Below are positions 1-5,193 of a stretch of DNA of 8,709 nt, in pieces (the stretch's first letter is position 1; every line of letters starts with the position of its first letter). The notes beneath the pieces are model-generated. The model saw only the letters and a program-made list of their open reading frames with translations, made no database searches and was not told the origin of the DNA. The stretch covers positions 1-8,709 of the forward strand of contig CAZJFC010000071.1 in NCBI GenBank assembly GCA_964545245.1. The letters run 5' to 3'. The position numbers and the translations under genes are program-made. Source of the stretch: CAZJFC01 sp964545245 (lineage in GTDB: Bacteria > Pseudomonadota > Alphaproteobacteria > Rickettsiales > 21-14-0-20-44-7).

Positions 1-51
1 GAGGGAAATATCTTTCTTCACCCCTCCTATCAGGAGGGGATGGGGGAGGTG
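1..51 (-). repeat. GGAGG-type palindromic dispersed repeat, left copy (inside ribD)
   Basis: This 51-bp stretch is an exact reverse complement of 8642-8692. Its core is a hairpin, CCCCTCCT-atc-AGGAGGGG at about 21-39, followed by ATGGGGGAGGTG. It is truncated by the window edge. The core is related to the hairpin copies in the element at 4141-4279. It lies in the ribD reading frame and encodes PPSPPDRRGEERYF-like residues without a stop. Confidence 0.9.
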
Positions 52-565
52 CAAAAAGAGTTTTATGCGCTATGCCTTCCAGATATTTCCCATCCGCCGA
101 TATTGCAGCTTTCAGCATCACATAAGGCAGTCCGGTCTTGATGCGCTTGAAAAAACCTTTGTTGAGTTCCAGCGCTTCCTCTTCACAAACGCCTTCAATA
201 ACCTCGATCCCAGCCTTCCTGAGCATGGCGATGCCCTTGCCGGAAACGCGCTTGTCCGGGTCGGTGCAGGCGACGACAACAGCGCTGATTCCTGCCGCGA
301 TCAACCCTTCCGCGCAGGGCGGTGTTTTACCGTGATGGCTGCATGGTTCCAGAGTAACATAAGCAGTAGCACCTTTCGCCTTTTTCCCGGCAACATCAAG
401 CGCGATGCGTTCGGCGTGCGGCCTGCCGTCTTTTGCAGTGCGCCCGCGCCCGATGATTTCCCCATCTTTGACAATAACGCAGCCGACTGAGGGGTTAGGC
501 CATGTCTGCCCCAGCCCGCGATAGGCGAAGGAAAGAGCGATGCGCATATATTTTTCGTGGGACAT
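1..565 (-). CDS. ribD: Riboflavin biosynthesis protein RibD, 5' part (deaminase domain, start of reductase domain)
   Basis: This is the N-terminal 188 codons of a bifunctional pyrimidine deaminase/reductase, which carries out the second and third steps of riboflavin synthesis from GTP in the cytoplasm. I translated it by hand from ATG at 565-563; the protein begins MSHEKYMRIALSFA. The zinc-dependent deaminase signature is complete: HAE at residues 50-52, EPCSHHGKTPPC at 73-84 (zinc ligands H50, C75, C84; catalytic E52) and the substrate-loop motif PNPSVGCV at 23-30. The reductase domain begins near LPYVMLKAAISADGK (146-160). At about residue 172 the sequence turns into a proline/arginine-rich run (APPPSPPDRRGEERYF) encoded by the dispersed repeat at 1-51, where the family usually has a conserved SG-SQWIT-like stretch. 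The frame is still open at the window edge; full RibD is about 360 residues. It lies 74 bp downstream of nrdR on the same strand. Either the repeat is an in-frame insertion or ribD is broken; the window cannot decide. Confidence 0.9.
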   Translation of the reverse strand, partial: MSHEKYMRIALSFAYRGLGQTWPNPSVGCVIVKDGEIIGRGRTAKDGRPHAERIALDVAGKKAKGATAYVTLEPCSHHGKTPPCAEGLIAAGISAVVVACTDPDKRVSGKGIAMLRKAGIEVIEGVCEEEALELNKGFFKRIKTGLPYVMLKAAISADGKYLEGIAHKTLFAPPPSPPDRRGEERYFP

Positions 566-583
566 GCGTTGCAAGGTTTTAAA

Positions 584-624
584 GTTTCGGAGTTCACTAT
601 AGCAAAACTCCGCAACTCCGAAAC
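584..624. repeat. Inverted repeat GTTTCGGAGTT / AACTCCGAAAC between nrdR and ribD
   Basis: The arms at 584-594 and 614-624 are perfect 11-bp inverted copies separated by 19 bp. Read on the minus strand the spacer is a degenerate run of GTTTCGG/GAGTT units. It occupies most of the 74-bp gap between the nrdR stop and the ribD start. It could form an RNA hairpin in the nrdR-ribD transcript, but no U-tract follows it, so a simple terminator is unlikely. Confidence 0.6.
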
Positions 625-639
625 CCCGAAACTCAGCAA

Positions 640-1110
640 CTATTTCTTCCTTCCCTTCTTCGGCTTGTCGAGTTTTTCAATGAACCGCTCAAAATCCTTG
701 GCATCATTGAAGTTGGAATAAACGCTCGCATAGCGGATATATGTCACCTCATCCATCAGTGCGAGTTCCTTCATCACCTTCTGGCCGATGACATAGGTCG
801 GGATTTCGTTCTCCCCAAGGCCGGAAAGCTCGCGCACGATTTTATTCACGAGTTGCTCGATCTGGTCTTCGGTGATGGGGCGTTTGCGTGCGGCGATGTT
901 GATCGAGCGCATGAGTTTGTCACGGTCGAACAGCCGCGATGCACCGGTAGATTTTTTCACGAAAAGCTCGCGCGTCTGGATGCGCTCGAAAGTGGTAAAC
1001 CGCCCACTGCATTCCGGGCATTCGCGGCGGCGGCGGATGGCTGAGCCATCCTCGGTAGCGCGCGAGTCCTTAACTTGTGTATCTTCCGATCCGCAGAATG
1101 GGCAGTGCAT
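640..1110 (-). CDS. nrdR: Transcriptional repressor NrdR
   Basis: This is a 156-residue NrdR, the zinc-finger/ATP-cone repressor that senses nucleotides and controls ribonucleotide reductase genes. The N-terminal zinc ribbon has Cys3-Pro-Phe-Cys6 and Cys31-Pro-Glu-Cys34, followed by the basic RRRREC stretch (26-31) and GRFTTFER (36-43), which are family hallmarks. The ATP-cone covers roughly residues 49-139, starting with the VKKSTG and FDRDKL segments. The C-terminus is lysine-rich (KPKKGRKK). Length matches the usual 150-170 residues. It begins with ATG at 1110-1108, followed directly by the first zinc knuckle (MHCPFC); no clear Shine-Dalgarno is seen. The neighbours glyA upstream and ribD downstream are the typical alphaproteobacterial arrangement. 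I did not recognise an NrdR box in the window, so its targets are probably elsewhere. Confidence 0.97.
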   Translation of the reverse strand: MHCPFCGSEDTQVKDSRATEDGSAIRRRRECPECSGRFTTFERIQTRELFVKKSTGASRLFDRDKLMRSINIAARKRPITEDQIEQLVNKIVRELSGLGENEIPTYVIGQKVMKELALMDEVTYIRYASVYSNFNDAKDFERFIEKLDKPKKGRKK

Positions 1111-1128
1111 ATTGGTTGATGGGCGTTA

Positions 1129-1172
1129 GTTGATGGTTGACGGTTATAGATAGAAATCTGTCAACCAGCAAC
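1129..1172. repeat. Imperfect inverted repeat (hairpin) upstream of nrdR
   Basis: GTTGATGGTTGAC at 1129-1141 pairs with GTCAACCAGCAAC at 1160-1172: 12 of 13 positions match, with an 18-bp loop. It lies in the 68-bp spacer between the small membrane gene and nrdR. The 13-mer GGTTGCTGGTTGA (minus strand, 1173-1161) recurs on the plus strand at 2835-2847, just upstream of glyA. No U-tract follows on the minus strand, so the function could be attenuation, RNA stability or none. Confidence 0.55.
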
Positions 1173-1178
1173 CGTTAC

Positions 1179-1511
1179 TTAGGTTTGTATTGACATTAAT
1201 AGCATGACCGGGGTGCTGATAAGCAATCCGCACGCAAAGATCAAGCCAATAAGCGGCCAGATTTTGAAGTAATCATACTGGTAGTTAAGGAACAATAGCA
1301 ACATGGATATTATGCTGCCTAAGCCCCATAATATGAGTATAATTTCTGCGTGTTTAAATAAGGCAGAAAGAACTTCTTCATTGTGACCGTCCATAATTAT
1401 GGAGGCCAGTACTGTACCAAGTAACCCTGCGGCAATACTGAACCACCAAAGGCTAATCCAGAAACTATCGAAAAGATTAAGGGTTGCTTCTTTGAGTTTT
1501 CTGGCGGTCAT
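1179..1511 (-). CDS. Small three-helix membrane protein of unknown function
   Basis: This is a 110-residue hydrophobic protein that I do not recognise. Three likely transmembrane helices lie at about residues 17-40 (tryptophan-rich, FWISLWWFSIAAG), 55-76 and 85-107, with short charged ends. The ATG at 1511-1509 lies three bases after the glyA stop (TAG at 1517-1515). It is therefore almost certainly co-transcribed with glyA and may be translationally coupled; the Shine-Dalgarno is weak (TTAGG close to the ATG). A hand count gives about 41 % GC (136 of 331 bases), visibly lower than glyA and nrdR. This suggests a recently acquired or weakly constrained gene slipped into the conserved glyA-nrdR neighbourhood. 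No family motif or catalytic residue is apparent, so no function is proposed. Confidence 0.72.
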   Translation of the reverse strand: MTARKLKEATLNLFDSFWISLWWFSIAAGLLGTVLASIIMDGHNEEVLSALFKHAEIILILWGLGSIISMLLLFLNYQYDYFKIWPLIGLIFACGLLISTPVMLLMSIQT

Positions 1512-1514
1512 AAC

Positions 1515-2819
1515 CTAATAAATCGGGAACTGGGCGCAGAGCGCTTCAACTTCTTTCTTCGCCTTTGCTTCCGCTGCGCTGTTATCTGCCGGGTTGGCAA
1601 CCAAACCGTCCAGAACGTCAGAGATTAACGTACCGATTTTCTCGAACTCTTTCACGCCGAATCCGCGCGTGGTTCCCGCAGGCGTGCCAAGGCGGATGCC
1701 TGAAGTTACAAACGGTTTTTCCGGGTCAAACGGGATGGCGTTCTTGTTGCAAGTCAAACCTGCGCGTTCGAGCGATTCTTCCGCCGCTTTGCCGGTGAGT
1801 TTTTTCGGGCGGAGGTCAACCACGATAAGGTGGCTGTCCGTGCCGCCGGTGGTGATTGCCGCGCCGCGCTCAACCAGAACTTTCGCCAGCGCACGCGCGT
1901 TATCGATAACCGCCTGTCCGTAAGCCTTGAATTCAGGCGTAAGCGCTTCTTTAAAAGAAACCGCTTTCGCCGCGATAACGTTAACCAGCGGGCCGCCCTG
2001 AAGGCCGGGGAACACTGCCGAATTTATCTTCTTCGCAATATCCTCGTCATTGGTGAGGATGATACCGCCGCGCGGGCCGCGCAGGGTTTTATGCGTGGTC
2101 GAGGTGGTCACATGCGCGTGCGGAACCGGGGATTCATAAGTTCCCGCCGCGATCAACCCCGCATAATGCGCCATATCAACCATCAAATAAGCGCCGGCTT
2201 CATCAGCGATCTTGCGGAAACGCGCGAAATCTATCTGGCGCGGATAAGCAGAAGCACCGGCGATGATAAGCTTCGGTTTATGCTCACGGGCAAGGCGTTC
2301 GACTTCCTCATAATCCAGAAGCTGCGTATCCTTGTTCACCCCATATTGCACGGCCTTGAACCATTTGCCCGAAAGCGCAGGTGCAGCGCCGTGGGTAAGG
2401 TGGCCGCCGGTGGCAAGTGCCATACCGAGGATAGTATCATCCGGCTGGGTGAGGGCGAGCATCACCGCGCCGTTGGCCTGAGCGCCGGAATGCGGCTGCA
2501 CATTGGCGAATTTCGCGCCGAAAAGTTGTTTCACGCGGTCAATGGCGAGCTGCTCAACAACATCGGCGAATTCGCAGCCGCCGTAATAGCGTTTGCCGGG
2601 ATAGCCCTCGGCATATTTGTTGGTGAACACGGTTCCCAGCGCTTCGATGGTTGCTTTGGAAGCGATATTCTCGGAAGCGATTAATTCAATTTGCGTCTGC
2701 TGGCGGTGAAGCTCGCCCTGAATACCTTTAAAAATTTCCGGGTCTGCCGATTGCAGTGGCGCGGAGAAGAATGGGTTGTTTGATTCTGAGGTCATTTTGA
2801 TTGCTGTGTTGGTTGACAT
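1515..2819 (-). CDS. glyA: Serine hydroxymethyltransferase
   Basis: This 434-residue PLP enzyme interconverts serine and glycine while loading tetrahydrofolate with a one-carbon unit, in the cytoplasm. Hallmarks are present in order: IELIASENI (44-52), YAEGYPGKRYYGG (69-81), the VQPHSGAQAN segment (107-116), VDMAH (214-218) and the PLP-lysine motif TTSTTHKTLRGPRGG (238-252), with Lys244 as the Schiff-base lysine. The C-terminal TSGIRLGTPAGTTRG segment is also conserved. Length agrees with the family (415-435). The N-terminus is a little long; Met9 (MTSESNNPFF) is an alternative start. Neither start has a clear Shine-Dalgarno, so I kept the first ATG. It heads the glyA - membrane protein - nrdR - ribD run and is transcribed away from the DUF4142 gene. 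Confidence 0.98.
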   Translation of the reverse strand: MSTNTAIKMTSESNNPFFSAPLQSADPEIFKGIQGELHRQQTQIELIASENIASKATIEALGTVFTNKYAEGYPGKRYYGGCEFADVVEQLAIDRVKQLFGAKFANVQPHSGAQANGAVMLALTQPDDTILGMALATGGHLTHGAAPALSGKWFKAVQYGVNKDTQLLDYEEVERLAREHKPKLIIAGASAYPRQIDFARFRKIADEAGAYLMVDMAHYAGLIAAGTYESPVPHAHVTTSTTHKTLRGPRGGIILTNDEDIAKKINSAVFPGLQGGPLVNVIAAKAVSFKEALTPEFKAYGQAVIDNARALAKVLVERGAAITTGGTDSHLIVVDLRPKKLTGKAAEESLERAGLTCNKNAIPFDPEKPFVTSGIRLGTPAGTTRGFGVKEFEKIGTLISDVLDGLVANPADNSAAEAKAKKEVEALCAQFPIY

Positions 2820-2859
2820 ATTAAGCCGATTATTGGTTGCTGGTTGATAGGTGCTAAGG

Positions 2860-2886
2860 TTTATAGGGTGTCGGGCGATAATTCAA
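2860..2886 (-). promoter_or_regulatory. Candidate glyA promoter
   Basis: Read on the minus strand, TTGAAT (2886-2881) and TATAAA (2865-2860) form a plausible -35/-10 pair with a slightly short 15-bp spacer. The -10 box ends about 40 bp before the glyA start. The -35 box lies inside the left arm of the palindrome at 2875-2914, so a protein binding that palindrome could block it. This was found by eye and is only a candidate. Confidence 0.3.
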
Positions 2887-2914
2887 CCATTTTTCATAAT
2901 GGAGAATTTATCGC
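2875..2914. promoter_or_regulatory. 40-bp interrupted palindrome between divergent glyA and DUF4142 genes (operator-like)
   Basis: The outer arms are GCGATAATTC (2875-2884) and GAATTTATCGC (2904-2914), complementary except for one extra A. Inside them a second pair, CCATT (2887-2891) and AATGG (2898-2902), is perfect and encloses a 6-bp centre. The element sits in the 136-bp divergent spacer, upstream of both genes and over the candidate glyA -35 box. It could be a regulator-binding site or an RNA hairpin in the DUF4142 leader; unlike the GGAGG repeats it appears only once here. Confidence 0.5.
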
Positions 2915-2955
2915 TAATAGCAGAAACTTATACGGCAACATAGCAGGAGAAGTAT

Positions 2956-3486
2956 ATGAATAACCTGAAATTACTTACCAGCGCGGTATTGGCCGTTATG
3001 CTGCTGGCCGGCGGCGCGGTGGCGGTTGATAGCGTAGGTTCAGGCGCGTCGAAAGCTTCGGAATCCTTCGTGCGGAACGCGGCAATTGCTTCGATTTTTG
3101 AAATCGAGGCGGGCAAATTGGCCATTCACCGTTCCGACGACAGGAATATCCATAATTTTGCCAATGACATTATAACCAGCCACCGCGAGATTAAAGAGGA
3201 ACTGGGAAAAGTGGTCGTGAATTCCACGGTTGGTGAAAATTCCATTCCTGATGAGGTGGATGAAAAACATGCGGAGATACTGAAAAAGCTGAAAACCTCC
3301 ACGCGCGAAAATTTTGAGGTGGAGTTCATAACCGCGCAGAAAAACGCCTATAACGATATTGTCGCCCTCTTTGAAAGCTACTCCAAAAACGGCGACGATG
3401 AAGCGCTGAAGGAATTTGCGGCAAAAACCCTCCCGGAACTGAAAGAGCATGAGCGTCATCTCGACAGGTTGAAAGAAGAAGAATAG
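2956..3486 (+). CDS. Exported DUF4142 family protein
   Basis: This 176-residue protein starts with a typical signal peptide: MNNLKLL, then a hydrophobic core at about 8-20, with AVA as probable cleavage site near residue 23. The mature part fits DUF4142, a ferritin-like helical family found in the envelope of many proteobacteria. Visible family features are FVRNAAIASIFEIEAGKLA (38-56), the FANDIITSHREIKEEL segment, and a C-terminal FAAKTLPELKEHERHL stretch. Conserved His and Glu residues are placed as in the family, but metal binding is unproven. The ATG is well supported by AGGAGA at 2945-2950, five bases upstream. It is a lone plus-strand gene between rpiB and glyA and interrupts the usual minus-strand block, so it was probably inserted there. 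Envelope or stress roles are suggested for the family; I do not claim a specific one. Confidence 0.88.
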   Translation: MNNLKLLTSAVLAVMLLAGGAVAVDSVGSGASKASESFVRNAAIASIFEIEAGKLAIHRSDDRNIHNFANDIITSHREIKEELGKVVVNSTVGENSIPDEVDEKHAEILKKLKTSTRENFEVEFITAQKNAYNDIVALFESYSKNGDDEALKEFAAKTLPELKEHERHLDRLKEEE

Positions 3487-3497
3487 CCCCCCACTTC

Positions 3498-3540
3498 GTC
3501 ATACCGGAATTTTTCTCCTGAAAAATTTTCGGAGGATGAC
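3498..3540. repeat. Imperfect hairpin repeat after the DUF4142 gene
   Basis: The outer arms GTCAT (3498-3502) and ATGAC (3536-3540) are perfect. Inside, CCGGAATTTTT (3504-3514) pairs with AAAAATTTTCGG (3521-3532) with one small irregularity; an alternative CTCC/GGAG pairing is also possible. It starts 11 bp after the DUF4142 stop, in the convergent spacer with rpiB, so it may act as a two-way terminator or mRNA end. It has the look of a dispersed intergenic palindrome. Confidence 0.55.
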
Positions 3541-3564
3541 AGAGCGAGGCAGGAGCCGAGCCAG

Positions 3565-3615
3565 CCCTGAGCGTGCCGAAGGCACAGCCCATCTGAGCGT
3601 TAGTAAACGCGAAGG
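3565..3615. repeat. Pair of mini-hairpins with repeated CTGAGCG
   Basis: CTGAGCG occurs at 3567-3573 and 3593-3599. Each copy runs into a short perfect hairpin: GTGCC-gaa-GGCAC at 3573-3585 and GCGTT-agta-AACGC at 3597-3610. This resembles the widespread CTGAGCG...CGAAGG intergenic repeat family of many bacterial genomes. It fills the rest of the convergent DUF4142/rpiB spacer. On the minus strand the rpiB stop is followed directly by a T-run (3628-3621), but the hairpin lies after it, so this is not a standard terminator. Confidence 0.5.
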
Positions 3616-3628
3616 GGGCAAAAAAATA

Positions 3629-4063
3629 TTACTCAGATAATTTAGCTACCCGCGCCTCATGCCTGCCGCCTTCAAACCCGGTGCTGAGGAAAACCCTGAC
3701 GATTTCCTTTGCTTCATCGGGTGAGGTGAACCTTGCGCCGATGGCGACCATATTCGCGTCATTATGCTGCCTTGCGAGTTTCGCCATTTCCGGGTTAAGG
3801 CAGAGGGCGCAGCGAACGGCAGGCTCGCGGTTGGCGGCGATGGAGATGCCGATCCCGCTGCCGCAGATGACAATTCCCGCCTCGGCTTCATTCATGGCGA
3901 TCTTGCGCGCGGCGGCCTTGCCGAAATCAGGATAATCGACGGAATTCCCGCTATCGGTGCCGACATCGGTAATTTCGAGCTGCGCGAATTCACGTTTCAG
4001 GAATTCCTTAAGTTCATATCCTGCGTGGTCAGCGCCGATGACGATTTTTTTAACCTGTGCCAT
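3629..4063 (-). CDS. rpiB: Ribose-5-phosphate isomerase B
   Basis: This 144-residue enzyme interconverts ribose-5-phosphate and ribulose-5-phosphate in the pentose phosphate pathway; some family members act on allose or galactose phosphates. Motifs are clear: GADHAG (10-15), SVDYPDFG (41-48), GIVICGSGIGISIAANR (63-79) with the catalytic Cys67, RQHNDANMVAIGAR (98-111) with His100, and the C-terminal GGRHEARVAKL (132-142). Length is normal for the family (140-155). The ATG at 4063-4061 gives the standard short N-terminus before the first strand (MAQVKKIVIGADHAG); no strong Shine-Dalgarno is seen. It is the upstream member of the alphaproteobacterial rpiB-glyA-nrdR-ribD order, but here is separated from glyA by the DUF4142 gene. 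It is divergent from the prepilin peptidase gene. Confidence 0.96.
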   Translation of the reverse strand: MAQVKKIVIGADHAGYELKEFLKREFAQLEITDVGTDSGNSVDYPDFGKAAARKIAMNEAEAGIVICGSGIGISIAANREPAVRCALCLNPEMAKLARQHNDANMVAIGARFTSPDEAKEIVRVFLSTGFEGGRHEARVAKLSE

Positions 4064-4092
4064 GTTTCATGAATAAAACAAACCATATAAAG

Positions 4093-4118
4093 CCGCAATG
4101 CCAATTTTGCGGGGTTTT
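4093..4118 (+). terminator. Possible terminator-like hairpin in the rpiB/pilD spacer
   Basis: CCGCAA (4093-4098) pairs with TTGCGG (4107-4112) around an 8-bp loop and is followed by GG and five T on the plus strand. The shape is that of a weak rho-independent terminator. However, no plus-strand gene ends just upstream, so it would lie in the leader of rpiB on the other strand, or be coincidental. Confidence 0.25.
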
Positions 4119-4140
4119 TATAAGTTGGTTGGATGGAACC

Positions 4141-4279
4141 TTGGAATTCCAGAATTTCAGAACCTCGGAAAATAACCCTCCTCCAACTCCTCCCTCAGGG
4201 AGGAGGGCCACTGCTACTCCCTCTCCTATGAGGAGAGGGTTGGGGTGAGGTGCCAAAAGGGGAAATTCTGAATTTCCAA
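4141..4279. mobile_element. 139-bp MITE-like composite palindrome
   Basis: The ends are 18-bp terminal inverted repeats: TTGGAATTCCAGAATTTC at 4141-4158 and the complement of TTGGAAATTCAGAATTTC at 4262-4279, matching at 16 of 18 positions. AACC occurs immediately outside both ends (4137-4140 and 4280-4283), consistent with a 4-bp target duplication. Inside are two strong hairpins, CTCCTCCCT-c-AGGGAGGAG at 4187-4205 and CCCTCTCCT-atg-AGGAGAGGG at 4219-4239. The flanking tails (4176-4186 and 4240-4252) make the two units inverted copies of the GGAGG repeat found at both window ends. There is no transposase, so it would be non-autonomous. It fills the divergent spacer between rpiB and the prepilin peptidase gene. 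The short TIRs are partly self-complementary (GAATTC), so chance similarity is not excluded. Confidence 0.55.
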
Positions 4280-4354
4280 AACCCTGCTATCTATTCCATA
4301 TGACTGATTTTCTATTTGCGGTTCCGTTACTTAGCGAATAGATTGGTTTCTTCT

Positions 4355-5104
4355 ATGATAGAAGTTATTATCGGCATTTTTATATGGCTTGTCGGCACTT
4401 GTTTCGGCAGTTTCATAACTGCGGCCAGCCACCGCCTGCCAAGGGATATGGATCTGGTGAAAGCGCGTTCCGCCTGTCCGAAATGCGGCGCGGTGCTGGA
4501 ATTCAAGGATTTGCTCCCGGTTTTTTCATGGGTGTTTTCCCGCGGGAAGTGCCGCCATTGCAGCGCCGGGGTTTCTATCCGCTACCCGCTCACTGAAGTG
4601 CTGACCGGGCTGATATTCGTCCTGCTGTGGCTTAAATTTGGCCTGGCCGCGAATTTCTTTATATTCACTGCGCTGTCGGTCGCGCTCCTGACCATGATAA
4701 TCGCCGATTTTGAAACCTATATCATCCCCGATTCAACAACAATTGCTGCCTTGCTGCTCGGCTTTGCTTACCACTATCATAACACCGAAAACTGGCAGCC
4801 TTTTATTGCCGGTTTTGTTGTGTGCCTGCTGGTGGGCTTGTTTTTGCATTACGGCTATTATTTACTGACCAAAAAGCACGGCCTTGGTTTTGGCGATGTT
4901 AAATTTCTGCCGGTTGCGGGTTTGTGGGTCGGCATAAACGCGATACCGCCATATCTTGTCCTTTCCGGCGTGCTGGGCGTGGTGACGGGATTGATATGGC
5001 GCAGTGTGACAGGTAGCCGCGAGTTTCCTTTTGGCCCTGCGCTGGCGATTTCGATGTTCATATTCGCGGTTTTTCCTGCGCTTGGTTCGCTGATAAGTTA
5101 CTAG
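4355..5104 (+). CDS. pilD: Type IV prepilin peptidase / N-methyltransferase (A24 family)
   Basis: This inner-membrane aspartyl protease cleaves the leader of type IV pilins or type II pseudopilins and usually N-methylates the new N-terminus. From the ATG at 4355 it is 249 residues. GTCFGSFITAASHRLPRD (14-31) is the usual N-terminal motif. The cytoplasmic zinc-binding loop is intact, with Cys41/Cys44 (CPKC) and Cys66/Cys69 (CRHC). The catalytic aspartates are Asp118 in IADFETYIIPD and Asp181 in GLGFGDVK. The remainder is about seven hydrophobic helices. A TTG at 4316 would add 13 residues (MRFRYLANRLVSS), but I prefer the ATG because it gives the usual direct entry into the first helix; neither has a clear Shine-Dalgarno. 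It is followed 89 bp later by a secretin gene, which supports a pilus or secretion role. Gene symbol by family; GspO is the equivalent in type II secretion. Confidence 0.93.
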   Translation: MIEVIIGIFIWLVGTCFGSFITAASHRLPRDMDLVKARSACPKCGAVLEFKDLLPVFSWVFSRGKCRHCSAGVSIRYPLTEVLTGLIFVLLWLKFGLAANFFIFTALSVALLTMIIADFETYIIPDSTTIAALLLGFAYHYHNTENWQPFIAGFVVCLLVGLFLHYGYYLLTKKHGLGFGDVKFLPVAGLWVGINAIPPYLVLSGVLGVVTGLIWRSVTGSREFPFGPALAISMFIFAVFPALGSLISY

Positions 5105-5193
5105 CTCCATGGGGCGGGAAAATTCTGCGGTAAAACCTGAATAAATCACATCAGTCCTTGTCACTTAGTATTAAATCATTTAGAAAAAGAACT

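Noticed and set aside
301..639. 112-codon minus-strand frame in the ribD region
   Set aside because: It is a different frame from the RibD frame, which carries the HAE and PCSHHGKTPPC motifs; it is a shadow.
1111..1178. NrdR box or riboswitch upstream of nrdR
   Set aside because: The spacer holds an inverted GGTTGATGG-type repeat; I see no NrdR-box palindrome and no known riboswitch core.
1830..2684. 284-codon plus-strand open frame across glyA
   Set aside because: It lies wholly antisense to a clear serine hydroxymethyltransferase and its translation has no recognisable domain; it is a shadow frame of a GC-rich conserved gene.
4316..4354. TTG start giving a 262-residue prepilin peptidase
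   Set aside because: It adds 13 residues without a Shine-Dalgarno; the ATG at 4355 gives the normal entry into the first membrane helix.
5158..5193. TTG start giving a 614-residue secretin
   Set aside because: The ATG at 5194 gives a normal-length lipoprotein signal with Cys23, and the TTG has no ribosome site.
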